Below the pieces are notes generated by a model. It saw only the letters and a list, made by a program, of their open reading frames with translations, was not told the DNA's origin and did not search any database. Shown one piece after another: positions 33,089-46,194 of a stretch of 64,000 bases of DNA. This DNA is from Bicyclus anynana. Its lineage: Eukaryota > Arthropoda > Insecta > Lepidoptera > Nymphalidae. Position numbers and translations under genes: made by a program. The stretch's first letter is position 1. The number at the start of each line of letters is the position of its first letter. The stretch is from NCBI RefSeq assembly GCF_947172395.1, contig NC_069083.1, positions 5,860,501-5,924,500 on the forward strand, written 5' to 3'.

Positions 33089-33589
33089 TAAACAATAAAT
33101 ATCTCATTCAAATCCGATTATCCCAGAAAATCTTACCTTCTTACTTAAAAAAATACTGTATCTAGTTTTTATTAGACGATTTTTAATAGGTAATACACCT
33201 GTCCTTGAATATAGTTATTTATTTTTAATATTACATAAATTATAAAGTAAAGAAAAATATGTAGATCATTTTAGTTGTAGAGTTTCGAGTTAATTTAAAA
33301 ACAATCCGTTGATGGGTTTCAAGTATTTTACGTAGAGAAATGTTGTATCAAAATTAACATGTTTACATTTAGAATATACGGTGATGATACTTGCAGGAGA
33401 ATTTATTCAAATAGTCATTTGCATATCCACGGTGCGGGTCAGGCCATTACAGATGGTGCAGTCCCTTCGTCCCCTAGTTTCGTCCCAGTTTTTAGGACAA
33501 ACTTCGCAAATTACGCTCTCACCACATTGAAAGTGACACAACCCAAAAACTTATTATTTTTATTTTATTATACTCATTTAATATAATCA
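33089..33589. other. Intergenic, nothing recognised
   Basis: No gene or repeat identified. The open frame at 33359-33586 has no recognisable domain. Confidence 0.4.
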
Positions 33590-33866
33590 CCCAGTGGATC
33601 TGAGCTCTGTTTTTGATTTGGAGGAGGATTTGAACCAGGTCCGGGGCATCCACCTCCAGTTATGTGCATTTTAAGAAATTAAATATCACTAGTCTCAAAC
33701 GGTGAAGGAAAAACATCGTGAGGAAGGAATCGTTTTAATTCTCTACGTGTGTGAAGTCTGCCAATCCGCATTGGGCCAGCGTGGTGGACTAAGGCCTAAC
33801 CCGTCTCATTCTGAGAGGAGACTCATGCTCAAAAGTAAGCCGAATATGGTTTGATAATAATAATTA
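33590..33866 (+). mobile_element. SINE family A, decayed head
   Basis: The head is degraded (CCCAGTGGATCTGAGC, B box GATTTGAACCAGG). The body has GGTGAAGGAAAAACATCGTG and CCGCATTGGGCCAGCGTGG and ends GTAAGCCGAATATGG. Confidence 0.8.
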
Positions 33867-34835
33867 TAATCACAACTGCCTCGTTGGACCAGTGACTCGG
33901 ATAACATGTTTCTGGTTTTCTTTTAAAAAAAAATCCAAAAAAGTTCTCGTTGGTGTTATGTACTTCGTCTGAGGTGTTAAACACGCCAATTATCATTTCT
34001 GATATTAATTGGCAAAGACTTATTACTTCTTAAGCTCTCTCTCATAAGTCCACAGGCCACAGGACTTATAGTAGGCTATTAAAAGGCTGATAAAGATGAT
34101 GATGATGATATTATATTTTGTGAAATTTTATTCCAAGTAGGTATTAATTGTAAACGTACAGTTTCTACCATTGTTGTAAGTACTGTTGTTGTTGTTTTTG
34201 TTGTAAGTTATTATAAGTAGCGATAAAAAATAACGTAAGTAATTTATACCAACAATCGAATTTGAAGCATTTGTCTATTAGGTATATTACTGTCTGTGGC
34301 AGCGTTCAGAATAAATTATGTAAATATTTGCTTAAGGGTACAAATTTGATTAATTTTTTGCTTAATTTATTTTATTCTGTGCTTGCCCAATTTCATCTTT
34401 ATTCTGAAGGGAATTTGAAGGAGTTAATGACTGTGAAAGGTCAGTTTCAGAAAGTATTCGTTTCTGAGTTGTGTCACTTTGGTATGTATGTGCAAATAAT
34501 GTGAGATAAGGGTCGGTACCTGCATCATCCTCTAATGGCACATTACGACAGACAGTTTGAAAGAACGCTGGGCTGGACACCAGATGCCTCGCACAAGGGT
34601 TAAACGAAATGAACCGGAACTTTTCAATTAATCTCTCGTTCTTTTGAGCTAGAACTTGTATATTTGGATACAAACGGCATCACCGGGAAGTGAAGTATAA
34701 CATCATGATGGAGCTTACTTGAGAATTCTCCATAATGTTCTCAATATGCATGATGTCCGCTATTTTTTTTTTTCATTAAAGCTATACTTGAAATTTTCCA
34801 TCACATCTACGGCAGATCTAAAATAAATAGGAATA
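33867..34835. other. Intergenic
   Basis: No gene recognised. It includes a GATGAT microsatellite near 34097-34112 and TTG-rich simple sequence near 34185-34205. Confidence 0.4.
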
Positions 34836-35066
34836 ATTCGGCTCACTGTTCACATGTCCTCTTTGAATATGAGGGGTTAGGCTAACAGTAACACACATAA
34901 AAAATTAAGAAAAGTCTCAGGTATGCCGGTTCTATCACGATGTTTTCAGACCTTCACCGGTTGAGATACGTATTTTCTTAAAATGCACGTAACTGAAGAG
35001 TGGAAGGGACCAGATTCGAATCTACGCCCTCTAAATCAAAGGAAGAGGTCATATACACTGAGCTCA
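34836..35066 (-). mobile_element. SINE family A, decayed
   Basis: The reverse complement shows ATTTTCTTAAAATGCACG-type body, a TTCGAATCT B-box remnant and CTCAGTGTATATGACCTC at the head. About 20 percent diverged by eye and missing internal blocks. Confidence 0.7.
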
Positions 35067-36220
35067 TTACTTAATACAGATGTAAATTACCCGGACTCAA
35101 TAGCGAGAGGTTATAGGTTCAAACCCCGCCCGCTGGACTATTGCCCACCCACTTTAGATCCAGTCTTTCCAAATAAATGGACGGAGGAACAGGAATATAT
35201 ATGTAATTTTTAGAAAAAAACTCAAAAGTGAAATTAAAAAAAGTAAGAAACCAATCAATGTTGACCAAAGGTTCTGATTCACAATATTTGTCAGGACAAC
35301 TTAGTTAAAAAATCAAACTCTTACCAAAATGGCATGGCAGAAAATACCATAGAATGGCAGTCCCAGAGGTCTGTGACTCCGGATGCAGGCTTAAAAGAGA
35401 TGCCTTGACGACATACATCAAACACTCACCTTCACTGCTCAAGTTATTCTTCTCGCCTATCCCAAATAACCCATGAACTATTACACAGTTGTGGACGGGT
35501 CGAACCCCACAAAACCACTGAAGCCGACCGTACGGCGAGCGCCTTATATTGCCAGTCGCTCCCTCTCAAATGCTCCCGCTCGATCGCTCCCCCTCTCTAA
35601 CTCCCACTTTTACGGAAACAGGTCACGCCACCTAGCATCGGCGTGAGCCAACACGAGATCAAGCGGCGTCATATCCGTCTCAGACTACTATTTCCTAAAT
35701 CATAATATAAAAATTTAAAATATTACCTTAAATTGAAAAAAGAATATAAACGATATAAAAATATTCGGTTACAAATGTGCAAAGCTTACAGCAGGTACGT
35801 GCGATTCCTCCAGAAAAAAAATAAAAACAATTATTTTAGAAGGTATTCTTGAGGTATTCGAGATAACATTACAGTACATTAGTACTGGTGGCGATAAATA
35901 ATAAATGAAAGCGGTGTCGTGATGGATACTGCCCCAGGGTAATCAACGCGGTAGTGGCTATAAGTACCTGAGTGTAAAAGCTTGTTTTACATTAAAGAAT
36001 ACTCTTCCAAAATATACTTAACTGTAAATTCGGTATATTTTTTATTATTTTTAGATTATCCATCTATTCTGTGGATGACGGTCGAAAAAATATTGTCGTT
36101 TTGTTGTTACAAGGGTGTTACATTTGTAAAAAAAAATACGTGTTTTTAGGTAAATACTTATTGTTTTTAGGTAGGTTTTATAATATTATGTAAAAATGGT
36201 TGTTAGTTTATGTGACATAT
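35067..36220. other. Intergenic, GC-richer in the middle
   Basis: No gene recognised. 35330-35690 is relatively GC-rich (for example CTCCCGCTCGATCGCTCCCC). It could be part of a retroelement long terminal repeat or leader, but I found no matching second copy. Confidence 0.35.
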
Positions 36221-36537
36221 ATTCGTGTTTAGCGCCGTAATAGCCCAGTGGATATGAACTCTGTCTCCGATACTGGAGGGTGTGGGTTTGAATCCGGCAT
36301 GCACTTTCAACTTTTCAGTTGTATGCATTTTAGGAAAGGTGTAGAAAACGGTGAAGGAAAACATCGTGAGGAAACCTGCATACCCGGGAATTTTTCTTAA
36401 ATGTCTGCGTGTGTTAAGTCTGTCAATCCGCATTGGGCCAGCGTGGTGGACTATTGGCCTAACCCCTCTCATTCTGAGTAGAGACTCGAGCTTAGCAGTG
36501 AGCCGAATACCGGGTAGATAACGATTATTCGTGTTTA
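36221..36537 (+). mobile_element. SINE family A with 11-bp target duplication
   Basis: Target duplication ATTCGTGTTTA at 36221-36231 and 36527-36537. The head starts GCGCCGTAATAGCCCAGTGG and the B box GGTTTGAATCC is followed by a short deletion. The body is typical. Recent insertion. Confidence 0.9.
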
Positions 36538-37664
36538 AGGATTTATACATTACAATTGAAATGATTCCTCAAACAATAATTATTTGCGTACTGTGCCCTG
36601 ACAAGTACTAAGAGAACAGGAAATGGAAGATATCAACCCGTAAACTATTAATTAAGAGCCCCCGGTCATCATCCGACATCAAGACAGCTGTCTACCCGCT
36701 CCCCCATCTGTAAATGACGGGTGGTTTTTTTTCGTACATTCCAACAATTGGGCTTTTGTTGATGAATTTCCTTGTACGCTTGTACGGTTGATAAATGGAT
36801 TTGGTTAATATACATACAATTTGTTTGGATAACAGTAAAATGTTGACTTTCTGATAATGATAATGAAGTAATAAAATTAAAAATTTTGAAAAATCCTCGA
36901 AGTCATCAATATTCTCTTTCAGTGCGCTTTCATTTGAGACCCCATATTCATTTGAGATATTCGAGTATATCTGCACACATTTATTCTTCCCCACTCTCGA
37001 CCCCCAGAACTTTTAAACGGTTCAACCGATTTTCATCAAACATATCGAAGAACACTCGTCCATAAGTCACCTTTCATACAAAAGAAACTAAACTGAAATC
37101 GTTTCATGCGTTCGGGAGCTATGGTGCCACAAACAGACAAACAGACAGACAGGCAGACGCGTCAAATTTATAACACCCCTCTTTTAGGGTCGGGTTTTAA
37201 AAATGTAACAATGATTTTAATCAACATTTTGATTAGCTCTTGTTGTTTTTTTCTAACCAAGATTTACTGCTATCTATGCTATATCTATGTCATCATAGAT
37301 ATAGCAGTAAACCTTGGTTAGAAAAAGTTAACAAGAAAGAGGCTATAATAATAACAAACATTTTTACTAGACTAAAATGCTCGGTTTTTATCTACCGTTT
37401 TAAAAATCCGTTTGATACGATTCGTCCGATACGTACGATGCGGATAAGTGGACGTCTACTTTTAGGGTTCGTAGAACCGTGCGTAGAACTCGTATAAGGT
37501 TAACGCACACATAGCCGAACGAAACAAATTGTGAAATTGTGTATATAAAATCTCATTAAACCTCGCACACTTTCTCTCGTCAAATCGTCCGAATCTACGT
37601 TTTTTACCTTTCACATAAATCTAAAATTAGTTTCGTTGGAAAAGGGAATGTTTTTTTTTATTTT
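36538..37664. other. Intergenic with repeat pieces and a hairpin
   Basis: No gene is seen. 36990-37195 (GGTTCAACCGATTTTCATCA, then AACAGACAAACAGACAGACA and TAACACCCCTC) looks like the 3' part of a dispersed repeat. A long hairpin lies at 37235-37342. The block at 37410-37465 matches 22600-22660. Confidence 0.45.
37235..37342. repeat. Long near-perfect hairpin with a 9-bp indel
   Basis: The arm TTCTAACCAAGATTTACTGC is answered by GCAGTAAACCTTGGTTAGAA, around a loop of about 4 nt (TCAT). The left arm holds an extra CTATGCTAT-like 9 bases. Pairing continues outward through TGTTGTTTTT and AAGTTAACAAG with a few mismatches. Confidence 0.8.
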
Positions 37665-37868
37665 TTATTCTTTACAAGTTAGCCCCTGAGTGATGATGCA
37701 ATCTAAGATGGAAGCGGGCTAACTTGTTAGGAGGAGGATGAAAATCCACACCCCTTTCGGCTTCTACACGATATCGTACCGGGATGCCAAATCGCTTGGC
37801 GGTACGTCTTTGTCTGTAGGGCAACAGGGTGGTAACTAGTTACGACCGAAGCCTTCCACCAGCCAAAA
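37665..37868 (-). mobile_element. SINE family B, 5' truncated
   Basis: The reverse complement of the family B body runs from the tail (TTCTTTACAAGTTAGCCCC) to CCACCAGCCA. It includes AAATCGCTTGGCGGTACGTC. No tRNA head. Confidence 0.8.
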
Positions 37869-38043
37869 ATGTTATAAGCCGTCTACTGTCAAATGCTTGT
37901 CTGTAGTATTTCACTGAAAGACAAACATACATCGATAAGTAGATATATTTCGTGTTAAAAATATGAATCGACCACGATTAAAAATTTAAAAAGAATCGTG
38001 TCGCTGCAAACAATGAATTGTATAACAAAAATATGTGACTGAA

Positions 38044-38372
38044 AGCCTCCGTGGCGCAGTGGTATGCGCGGTGGGTTTACAAGATTGAGGTCCTGGGTTC
38101 GATCCCCGGCTGGGCCGATTGAGATTTTCTTAATTGGTCCAGGTCTGGCTGGTAGGAGGCTTTGGCCGTAGCTAGTTACCACCCTACCGGCAAAGACGTA
38201 CCGCCAAGCGATTTAGCGTTCCGGTGCGATGTCGTGTAGAAACCGAAATGGGTGTGGATTTTCATACTCCTCCTAACAAGTTAGCCCGCTTCCATCTTAG
38301 ATTGCTTCATCACCTACAATCAGTTGAGATTGTAGTCAAGGGCTAACTTGTAAAGAATAAAAAAATAACAAA
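38044..38372 (+). mobile_element. SINE family B, full length
   Basis: tRNA-like head GCCTCCGTGGCGCAGTGGTA with B box GGGTTCGATCC, then the body (GGTCTGGCTGGTAGGAGG, AAGCGATTTAGCGTTCCGG) and the tail CAAGGGCTAACTTGTAAAGA with A-rich end. Reference copy of family B in this window. Confidence 0.92.
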
Positions 38373-38859
38373 TAAAAAAAATATTGATTTATAGTTCTTT
38401 GGTATAAAACCAGCGACACAATAATTTAATACGAGATACTAGGAACACATATTCAACGTGAATCGCTTGTTGAACATATTATTTTCTCGTCTCGTTTACG
38501 TTTATTGTAACGATCTGGAGCACGTGACGTGTTTGAATTTTTTTCTCTCCGATATTCCTTATTTTCCTAATGAGACTGTTGATGTTTCTTTCAACAACAC
38601 TGACGGCTCGTAAAAGAAACAAAGGGAATGTTATTCGTTAACGTTGGATCTGTGTTGAATTGTGTATTTACATGATAGCGTAATTTCGTTAAATCTCCGT
38701 ATATTTCCGTTATATTTTGTTTCGTTTTGTAATTTACTGAAGTAATTTTGTGAAAAATTATTAATGGTGAATGCTTTTTTTTGAGTTTGAGGTTTTGTTT
38801 TAGTATACAATGGTATGGAATATTTTAATCCATATATATTATATATATATATAATATGT

Positions 38860-39133
38860 TTACAAGTTAGCCCTTGACTACAATCTCACCTGATGGTACG
38901 TGGAGGACGATGAAAATACACACCCCTTTCGGTTTCTACACGGCATCATACCGGAACGCTAAATCGCTTGGCGGTACGTCTTTGCCGGTAGGGTGGTAAC
39001 TAGCTGAGGCCGAAGCCTCCCACCAGCCAGACCTGGACCAATTAAGGAAATCTCAATCTGCCCAGCCGGAGATCGAACCCAGGACCTCCGTTTTGTAAAT
39101 CCACCGCGCATACCACTGCGCCACGGAGGCTGT
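38860..39133 (-). mobile_element. SINE family B, internally deleted
   Basis: Complete at both ends (tail TTTACAAGTTAGCCCTTGAC, head CACTGCGCCACGGAGGC) but lacking the part of the body around the TTGCATCATCAC block. A short TA-rich stretch borders its tail side. Confidence 0.88.
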
Positions 39134-40227
39134 CAAAATATATGGTCCTTTACTTAAAATATATGTAAACTATAGTGCATTATGACTTTTTATAAATCCG
39201 CTGTACCTTAATTTCTTATATGTAACTTCTTATTCATTTCTGCTGTGAGAAAGGAAGCTTATCTACGTATAGACAATGATGATAAAGATCATCCTGTTCA
39301 TCATTCATTAAATTTTTTATTAATTTAACCAAACTTTTTTATGTACAGACTATGTTGTCTGTCTGTAATAATACCATTTTCATAAATTCACTCACAATAT
39401 ACGCGCGGAATCTGAACCGATGGTAGAGTTAATACAAACGTGCCAAACTTAATTTTTAATAACGTATAATTATCCTTTTTCTTTGTCAAAGTTGTTTAAA
39501 TAATTTTATATAAAGAATAACATTTATAATTAATGAATTAAATGAATGATTCGATAAAGCTTTGTTTGGAATATTGTGTAATTTTTCAGAAATAATAAAA
39601 TCGATTACAAAGTTACAAGTCTTATAAACGAGAAATACCAGACTTATATCCATACTAACTCTGTAATAAAAGTTCAAACAGGGCCATTTTGCGGCTGACT
39701 TCCTCAGTCTAGTACCCACTTTTGCTGTTATTTATTACAGGCAAGGAACGTGCTCAACGCGAATTTGTTTTCATAATATTTCTCACGAGCACCGCTTGAG
39801 CATTATGTGATTTTCTTCCATTTAATAATAAACCTTATTCTTTGCACATAAAGTAAAAAATCGTATGCGAGATTAGAGCACGAGTACATTTGTCTACTTA
39901 TTTACTTTATTGCGACATTTTATAATATTCTACGTTTGTGCGATAAGACTCAAGACTCATCTGTTACATGAAAGTGCTTTTTGAGAATACTAAGATGTAG
40001 CTCTGGATGTTATAAAGAAGTTAGGTGTGTTGTTAATATGCCAATAAATTGTTGTTAATAAGAATTCCCTTCTAGATCTTAAAGGTTTACCCACAAAAGG
40101 ATATAATTTTTATTTTAATGAAAAAAATTATTCTCAAAAATTCGACAGTGTGAGTCTCAAATTCGTCTCTAGATCCGTCTATCTAAATCGATATTATAGA
40201 TAGAGAGAGGTAATGACAAATTCTAAT
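39134..40227. other. Intergenic, nothing recognised
   Basis: AT-rich DNA with no gene or repeat identified. The 77-codon frame at 39486-39719 has no domain features. Confidence 0.4.
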
Positions 40228-40482
40228 AGAGTTACGATAGCCTAGTGGATATGGCCTCTGCCTTTGATTTGGAGGGCGTAGGTTCGAATCCAGTTTGGAG
40301 CATGCACCACCAACTTTTTAGTTAGGTATGTGCATTTTAATAAATCAGATATCACATGTTTCAGACGGTGAAGGAAAAACATCGTGACGAAATCTGCATA
40401 CCTGAGAATGCCTAAATGTGATAAGGTCTACCCCTGTCATTCTCAAAGGAGACTCGTGCTCAAAAGTGAGCTAAATAGTTGT
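40228..40482 (+). mobile_element. SINE family A, decayed
   Basis: Head GATAGCCTAGTGGATATGGC and B box GGTTCGAATCC are clear. The body has AACATCGTGACGAAATCTGC; the central CCGCATTGGGCCAGCG block is deleted. Confidence 0.8.
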
Positions 40483-41394
40483 TAATAATTAATTAAAAAG
40501 GCGAATTTAAATCTTACATTTTAGAGTTAAAATATCAATACAATATTTCAACAAGTCCTTCTTCACTATTAAACTTCCATCAAATATTACAATTAAAAGA
40601 ACCTCTGACACTTTCTCTTTTATAAGATTTTATACACACAATTACAATGATAACGTGTAATATATAAAGAAGCGATGAAAGACAAAAGAAAATCTTTTGT
40701 GTATATTTTAATTAATCCTGACAACGTTGTCTATCTTCAACAATTAGTTAACGAATCAATTAATACCGAAACAACATTTAAAAAAAAAAATATGAAAATA
40801 ATAAAAGAAGATAAAATGAATGACATTTTAAAGTGTTGTTCAAGCACTTGACTCTCATGTAACACCTGCTGCAAGTCGATCGCGTCCATACGACCCAACT
40901 TTCCATTTCATCGAATGTTTCAAAGTCGTTTTGCGTTGTTATTGTTTTCCATTACCGAAGTTCAATAGGGGGTCGTGGTTGAGTTGAATTGGTCTTTGGA
41001 TCAAATGATTTAACTTTTAACATATTCTTTTTCCCATTTCTACAGAAATACATTCAATGTTTGTTTGTTATTAAATCCAATTGTGATGCAACTGAAATAA
41101 ATATGGTTTTGTTTACCTTCAATTCAAATCAACACCTTCGTTTAATAAAGGTACATATATCTATTTTTCGGTAAAGTATACAAGGTATGATAACGAAGAA
41201 CTTAATTAAGCTATTCTAAAGCCTGAAAAATTAAAATTCACCAGGTATATAATAAGTCATTTTTCAATATGCATTGTAATAAAAATTACCTAAACATTAA
41301 GTGAAGCTCAGTCGCCCAGATATTGAAATGTTTAATGTGTATCTAAGTGTATCATATTTATAAACGTATGTGCTGTTACCATTGTAAAATCATC
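40483..41394. other. Intergenic, nothing recognised
   Basis: No gene or repeat identified. Confidence 0.4.
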
Positions 41395-42055
41395 ATTATC
41401 AGCCAATGGACGACCACTGCTGGACATAGCAGAACAGTCTCGAACCGCTAGAATCTAGCGGTTCCCTGCAACCCGCTTGATATCCTCGGTCCACCTAGTG
41501 GGGGGTCGACCAATGCACGCCATTGACTATCAATTATTCTCACGTTTCTTCAGCACCCACGAATATAACTCGTATATTGGTCGCTGCGCGCATGACAACT
41601 CTCGACTTATGAAACGTATTCGCTGCCGTTTGCGCTGTAGAAACGTGAGAATAATTGACTGTCAATGGCTGACTTAACACTGCGCTTTCCGGTACGGGGT
41701 CGCCATTCCAGCACCTTTGGACCCAAACATCAATCGGCTCTTTGAACTATGTAGCTTGTCCATCGCCACTTCAGCTTCGCGAGTCACTGAGTTATGTCAG
41801 TGACTTTGATTCGTCTGCGGATTCCCTCATTTCTGATTTGATCACGCAGAGAAACTCCAAGCATGGCTCGCTCCATCGCCCGCTGATGACTATGAGCCTT
41901 CTAATAAGGCCTACAGTTACCGACCAAGTCTCGGATCCGTAGGTCATCACTGGCAACACGCACTGTTCGAAGACTTTCGTCTTCAGGTACTGAGGCATTT
42001 TAGACACAAAGATGTCGCGGAGTTTTCCGGACGGCTGGGCAGCCGAGCTGGATTG
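41395..42055 (-). pseudogene. RTE-like LINE 3' fragment split by a MITE
   Basis: The minus strand carries PQYLKTKVFEQCVLPVMTYG, then SETWSVTVGLIRRL, and further 3' the DIKR-type end, matching the element at 62985-64000. The right edge breaks off after GGCTGGGCAGCC. A 151-bp MITE (41519-41669) is inserted within it. Stops and frameshifts make it non-functional. Confidence 0.85.
41519..41669. mobile_element. MITE with 30-bp terminal inverted repeats
   Basis: Ends GCCATTGACTATCAATTATT and its reverse-complement partner (AATAATTGACTGTCAATGGC) form 30-bp inverted repeats with two mismatches. The 151-bp element interrupts the LINE sequence between GGGGGGTCGACCAA and AACACTGCGCTTT, which are contiguous in the intact LINE at 63120-63160. 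No coding capacity. Confidence 0.8.
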
Positions 42056-42993
42056 TAAATTACCATTGTAAAGTAGAAAGTTTATTTGCTTCTTTAAACG
42101 TTCTTATTTCGGAAACTATATTGTGATTAAGTTAAGAAAAGTTATGTTTCTATTGTCAGACAGTGGAAAAAGAAAAATTTATTAAGAAAAATTTATAGTA
42201 TTTATTATTAAAAAGAGGATTTAGAGCTGAGCCACCAAGTCGCCCCAATACGGACGATTTCTATCTGATCTCTTTCGATCACGATCAGTTAATAATCATG
42301 AGGACTAAGACTGGTAACTTTACGTCCTCTGCGATTCTCACGGGAAAGTAACACTACCGAGTTCCTAACTCCAAGCGCTTTTGGCAGCAAACTAAAGTTA
42401 GTAGTTTGTTGTAAAGTAAGCAATTTACTTTAATAAAAACGCAAAGTAAAACATGTAGGTCAACTTGAACTAAGTTCCCTCATAAAATCGCCTAACGAAC
42501 CGAAAAAAATAACGTGCAAGCTCGGCACTTGTTTAAAGTAAATTTATTCCCAACACTGTTGTAGCGACTTACAATATTTTCCATTAGCAATATATTATAC
42601 ATATCTGCACAATCTTAATCTTGTGCAAACAAGAGAAAATAATTAAACGAGCCGAACGGTCGCACGTTGGAAACTTGCCATAAATCCTGCAGAAAATATG
42701 AACGACGATGCAGTATTTCAAAAGGCTTATTAAAAAATTATGTACTTACACGATATAGGAGTTTCGGCTCGGATCGTATTCATGGGGGGAATTTATTAAT
42801 ATCTAATAGTACATTTTTATTCCGATGCTGTTGGTATGTACGCCTCCCTGTGCATTATTAACACCTGACTGCTGAATATTCCGGCGTACCATAATTTAGT
42901 ATGCAATGAATGATTATAATATATAATATTGGTCTGCTACTTAAAACGTTTTGGAAATTTGGAGACCCATTACGGTTTCCTCAGGCATTCACA
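42056..42993. other. Intergenic, nothing recognised
   Basis: No gene or repeat identified. Composition is mixed, with a moderately GC-richer patch near 42230-42330. Confidence 0.4.
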
Positions 42994-43135
42994 AGGTTTT
43001 TGACAGGGTATGCACTATATATGTACAAATATTATCTACAAAAATGGAAAATTCCACGTCCAATTGGAGTCCGTAATTAATCATCAGGGTAGGCAATGCC
43101 ATTTTGCTTCTATGAAGTGCACGCTATTGAATGTC
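42994..43135 (-). mobile_element. Unclassified short interspersed repeat
   Basis: AGGGTATGCAC, then AAAATGGAAAATTCC, TAGGCAATGCC and ATGAAGTGCACGC match 49199-49341 in reverse orientation. About 140 bp, no tRNA head or inverted termini seen. Confidence 0.6.
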
Positions 43136-43626
43136 CTAATGACAATGTCCTTGGCAATCTACAATTCGACTCTTGGAGTTAAGCATACATAGCTACATAC
43201 ATATGTACAAGTAGTAAGGACCACTATGACATCATTATTACCAAGAAAGAAGATTTGAAGCTTCCTCCCCCAATGCTGCTATTTAAGTACCTACGTGTGA
43301 TAAATAAAAGTTATTTGACTCTGTAATCATGGCTATCAAATATTAATGATGATAATTGGGATAGACGGCTTTACGTATTACTGAAGGATGATGACGAAGA
43401 TGAGGAGAGATGTAACTCCTCTAACTTTTCAACTTTGGGGTAAGGATAATTTCTTAATTTTCATATTTAAGTCTGAAACAGAACTTTAACCTAGAACCTT
43501 AAGATCCGAATCCACAAAAGCTAACTACTGGACCAATGGCAGGCAACAGTAGTTAGTCTATGTTGGATAAAAATTAATGAGCAAGTCAATAAATTTTCAA
43601 TCCACTTGAATTTGATGTACTTACAT

Positions 43627-43734
43627 TTATTAAATAGGGTTAAAATTTTAGAGATATATAGATAACTTATTAAAAAGGGTTAAAATTTTAGAGTTATATA
43701 GATAATTTATTAAATAGGGTTAAAATTTTAGAGA
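43627..43734. repeat. Tandem array of 40-bp units
   Basis: About 2.7 units start at 43627, 43667 and 43707, each TTATTAAATAGGGTTAAAAT or a one-base variant, then TTTAGAGATATATAGATAA. Confidence 0.9.
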
Positions 43735-45964
43735 GAATTCCAAATCGTAAACAAAATTGAAACTAGCGATCGACCTTGTTCGAATTGCCAAAGATTCTTG
43801 TCAACTGGATTAATTCTGTTAAACAACCGAAGTAAATACAGCCTTAGCCAGATAAGGGCCCCGGAAATTGCCTTAGAGTAGAAACCGAGTGGCCATAGCC
43901 AGTGGCGCAAATGGGTGATGGATCGGGGTTTCGCATGACCAAGTAATTGTTACCTCAGGTGAGTTGGGATAGGTTTAGCAAATAAGACCCGATCTTTTTC
44001 AGGACGTCTTTGTTGCAAGATTTATTTGTGCCTAGCTATTACCGCAAAGTTCGCGATGCTCTGGAAATAATTTGCTTTTACAATATTTTGGCCAAGAATC
44101 TTTGCGAGTACGCAAAACAATAAGGCTAAGTTTTAGGTACAATGGAAATTATGGTCAAGTACCTAACGCATAGACAATATTATTTGTTCCGTACCACCAA
44201 TTTGTCCAATTTGCTTATGTGAAAGCACAAAAGGACAAAAAATGCGTATTGTTTGTGTTGAATGGAAGCAGCAACTTTTACTTAGCGCAAAAAAAACGAA
44301 GATTCTCAGCGATAAATTCACCCCGATTCAACAAAAATCTTTTACATGACATTTTCAAGTCGAAGAAATTAGAACAATCAATTATTCACTATTTGATATA
44401 GTAGTCTGAAAATAGGTACTTAGAGCTAAATATTAGATCAATCCAAATCCAATTAGGCATACTAGGCTTATCACTGGACCATCGGCTTTAACGATGTTCG
44501 TTTTGAATAACATTTTGAATTTTTAGAACTAGTTTAAAACTCAGGAAAGATACCAAAAGTCTATAAATAATGGTCACTATACTTGGAACGGCCGTTCGCG
44601 TGCAATGCTCGCCTTTCTTAAAAAATAATCCAAGAACTTTTATTGTGACACCTTAAGTGAGTCATAGTGGTAAATAAAAGTTATGGCTATAAAAAGATGA
44701 GTATTAGCGTGAAGGTGTAGGATTTGTTGGCAGTAAATTAGATTGAAACAAGGGCGCCTTTTTCTGAGTGGTTTAATGAAACAGTTAACTTTGGACTTAT
44801 TGATAAACGTTTACTGTAATAAGAGTACTTTCTGTTGATCTATGATCATATTATCTGTGCCTTTCGAATAACACTGTAAAAATTAAACTTGAAGGCTCTC
44901 TGACTAAGGGTTGCTGCGAACCTTAGCATCTGGCGTCTGAGGACATGATCCCTTATACCTTATATCCGGACCATTGCTACCTACTACATCCTTAAGCAAC
45001 CATGGTTCAAAACATGCATGGTTTTCACAACAATGTACCACAATGAAAGACTTACGTAAAATGATCGAAGCCTTTAACGATGACATGCTGTAAAGTGCTC
45101 CGCACAAGGACATCAACAGTGCCTAATACTGAATGCAGAAAAAAAACCAAGCTGGTCAAAATCAAGTGGCAGATAATCTCATACCTAGGACGTTTTTTAC
45201 GACTTGCTATATACTACTTGGCGGAGTCATTAAGGGTAATGCGCAGGATAAGATGAAGATGAAGTAGAAGGAAGATGCCATGGCTACAAAACAAAGAAGT
45301 GGGCTGGCATAAAAACAGTCGGACAACTTTTCCATCTAGCCATGTTTTAAAAAGCTGACCACCGCGCTTAAGTAATGGAGAGGCAATAGAAGAAAACGCG
45401 TTTGAACTGTTTTTGACTTCCGATAGAGTTAGATTGAAAGACATTAAGTTTGCTACGTTTTCGTTTTGATACTGAAAGCCAATGAGTATTATTATATATT
45501 TTAGACATACATAGAAACAAGCTAGTTTCTATTTGGACAGTTATTTGGGTATTTGGGACAAATCTCGTTGTATTTGAGTGTGCGCTAGCGAAACAAACAA
45601 ATATATGCCGGTGACGTACTGAATACTGTAGTTTGTTTTTGATTTCGTTCAACAAAGCGTAGTGTGTCGGATGCTCGCCCAGCCTGCATTTGTGACACAT
45701 CGCCGCTTGCTATAAAGCTAATAAATTGTGCAATCGCGACACATTAAATATTTTATTGCCCAATAATTCAGATGTTAAATTTACTGTTAAGTGAAACGGT
45801 GCAATAAACTTAAAAGAAAAATCTAACGAGCCCAAACTCAACGGTTTTGTCTTGGTCACTTTTTAATTTATGCCTACCTACCATCTCCATCTATAGACCA
45901 TAAAATATAGCACCGAAGCGTTTGCGAACATAAATCAAATTGGGCTAGGCTGAATAGTATGTCT
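43735..45964. other. Intergenic, no gene recognised
   Basis: A 2.2-kb stretch without a recognised SINE, LINE or Helitron. Several open frames of 60-110 codons (for example minus strand 45368-45700) lack domain features and have no supporting splice structure. Confidence 0.4.
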
Positions 45965-46090
45965 ACGATATCGTGTAGAAACCGAAAGATGTGTGCATTT
46001 TCATCCTCCTAACAAGTAAGCCAGCTTCCATCTTAGATTGCATCGTCACTTACCATCAGTTGAGATTGCACTCAAGGGCTAACTTGTTAA
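45965..46090 (+). mobile_element. SINE family B, 3' fragment
   Basis: GATATCGTGTAGAAACCGAA, then TCCATCTTAGATTGCATCG and CAAGGGCTAACTTGTTA. Confidence 0.75.
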
Positions 46091-46194
46091 TAATAATATA
46101 AAAACAGGCTTTTCTTATTGGGTATAAGAGTTCTATAATTACCTTATGACCAGATCATGAGACCAGCTTCATATTGTATATTGCTTCATATTTG

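Noticed and set aside
45368..45700. Minus-strand open frame of 110 codons
   Set aside because: No domain, no membrane pattern and no splice-supported extension; length is within chance for AT-rich DNA of this size.
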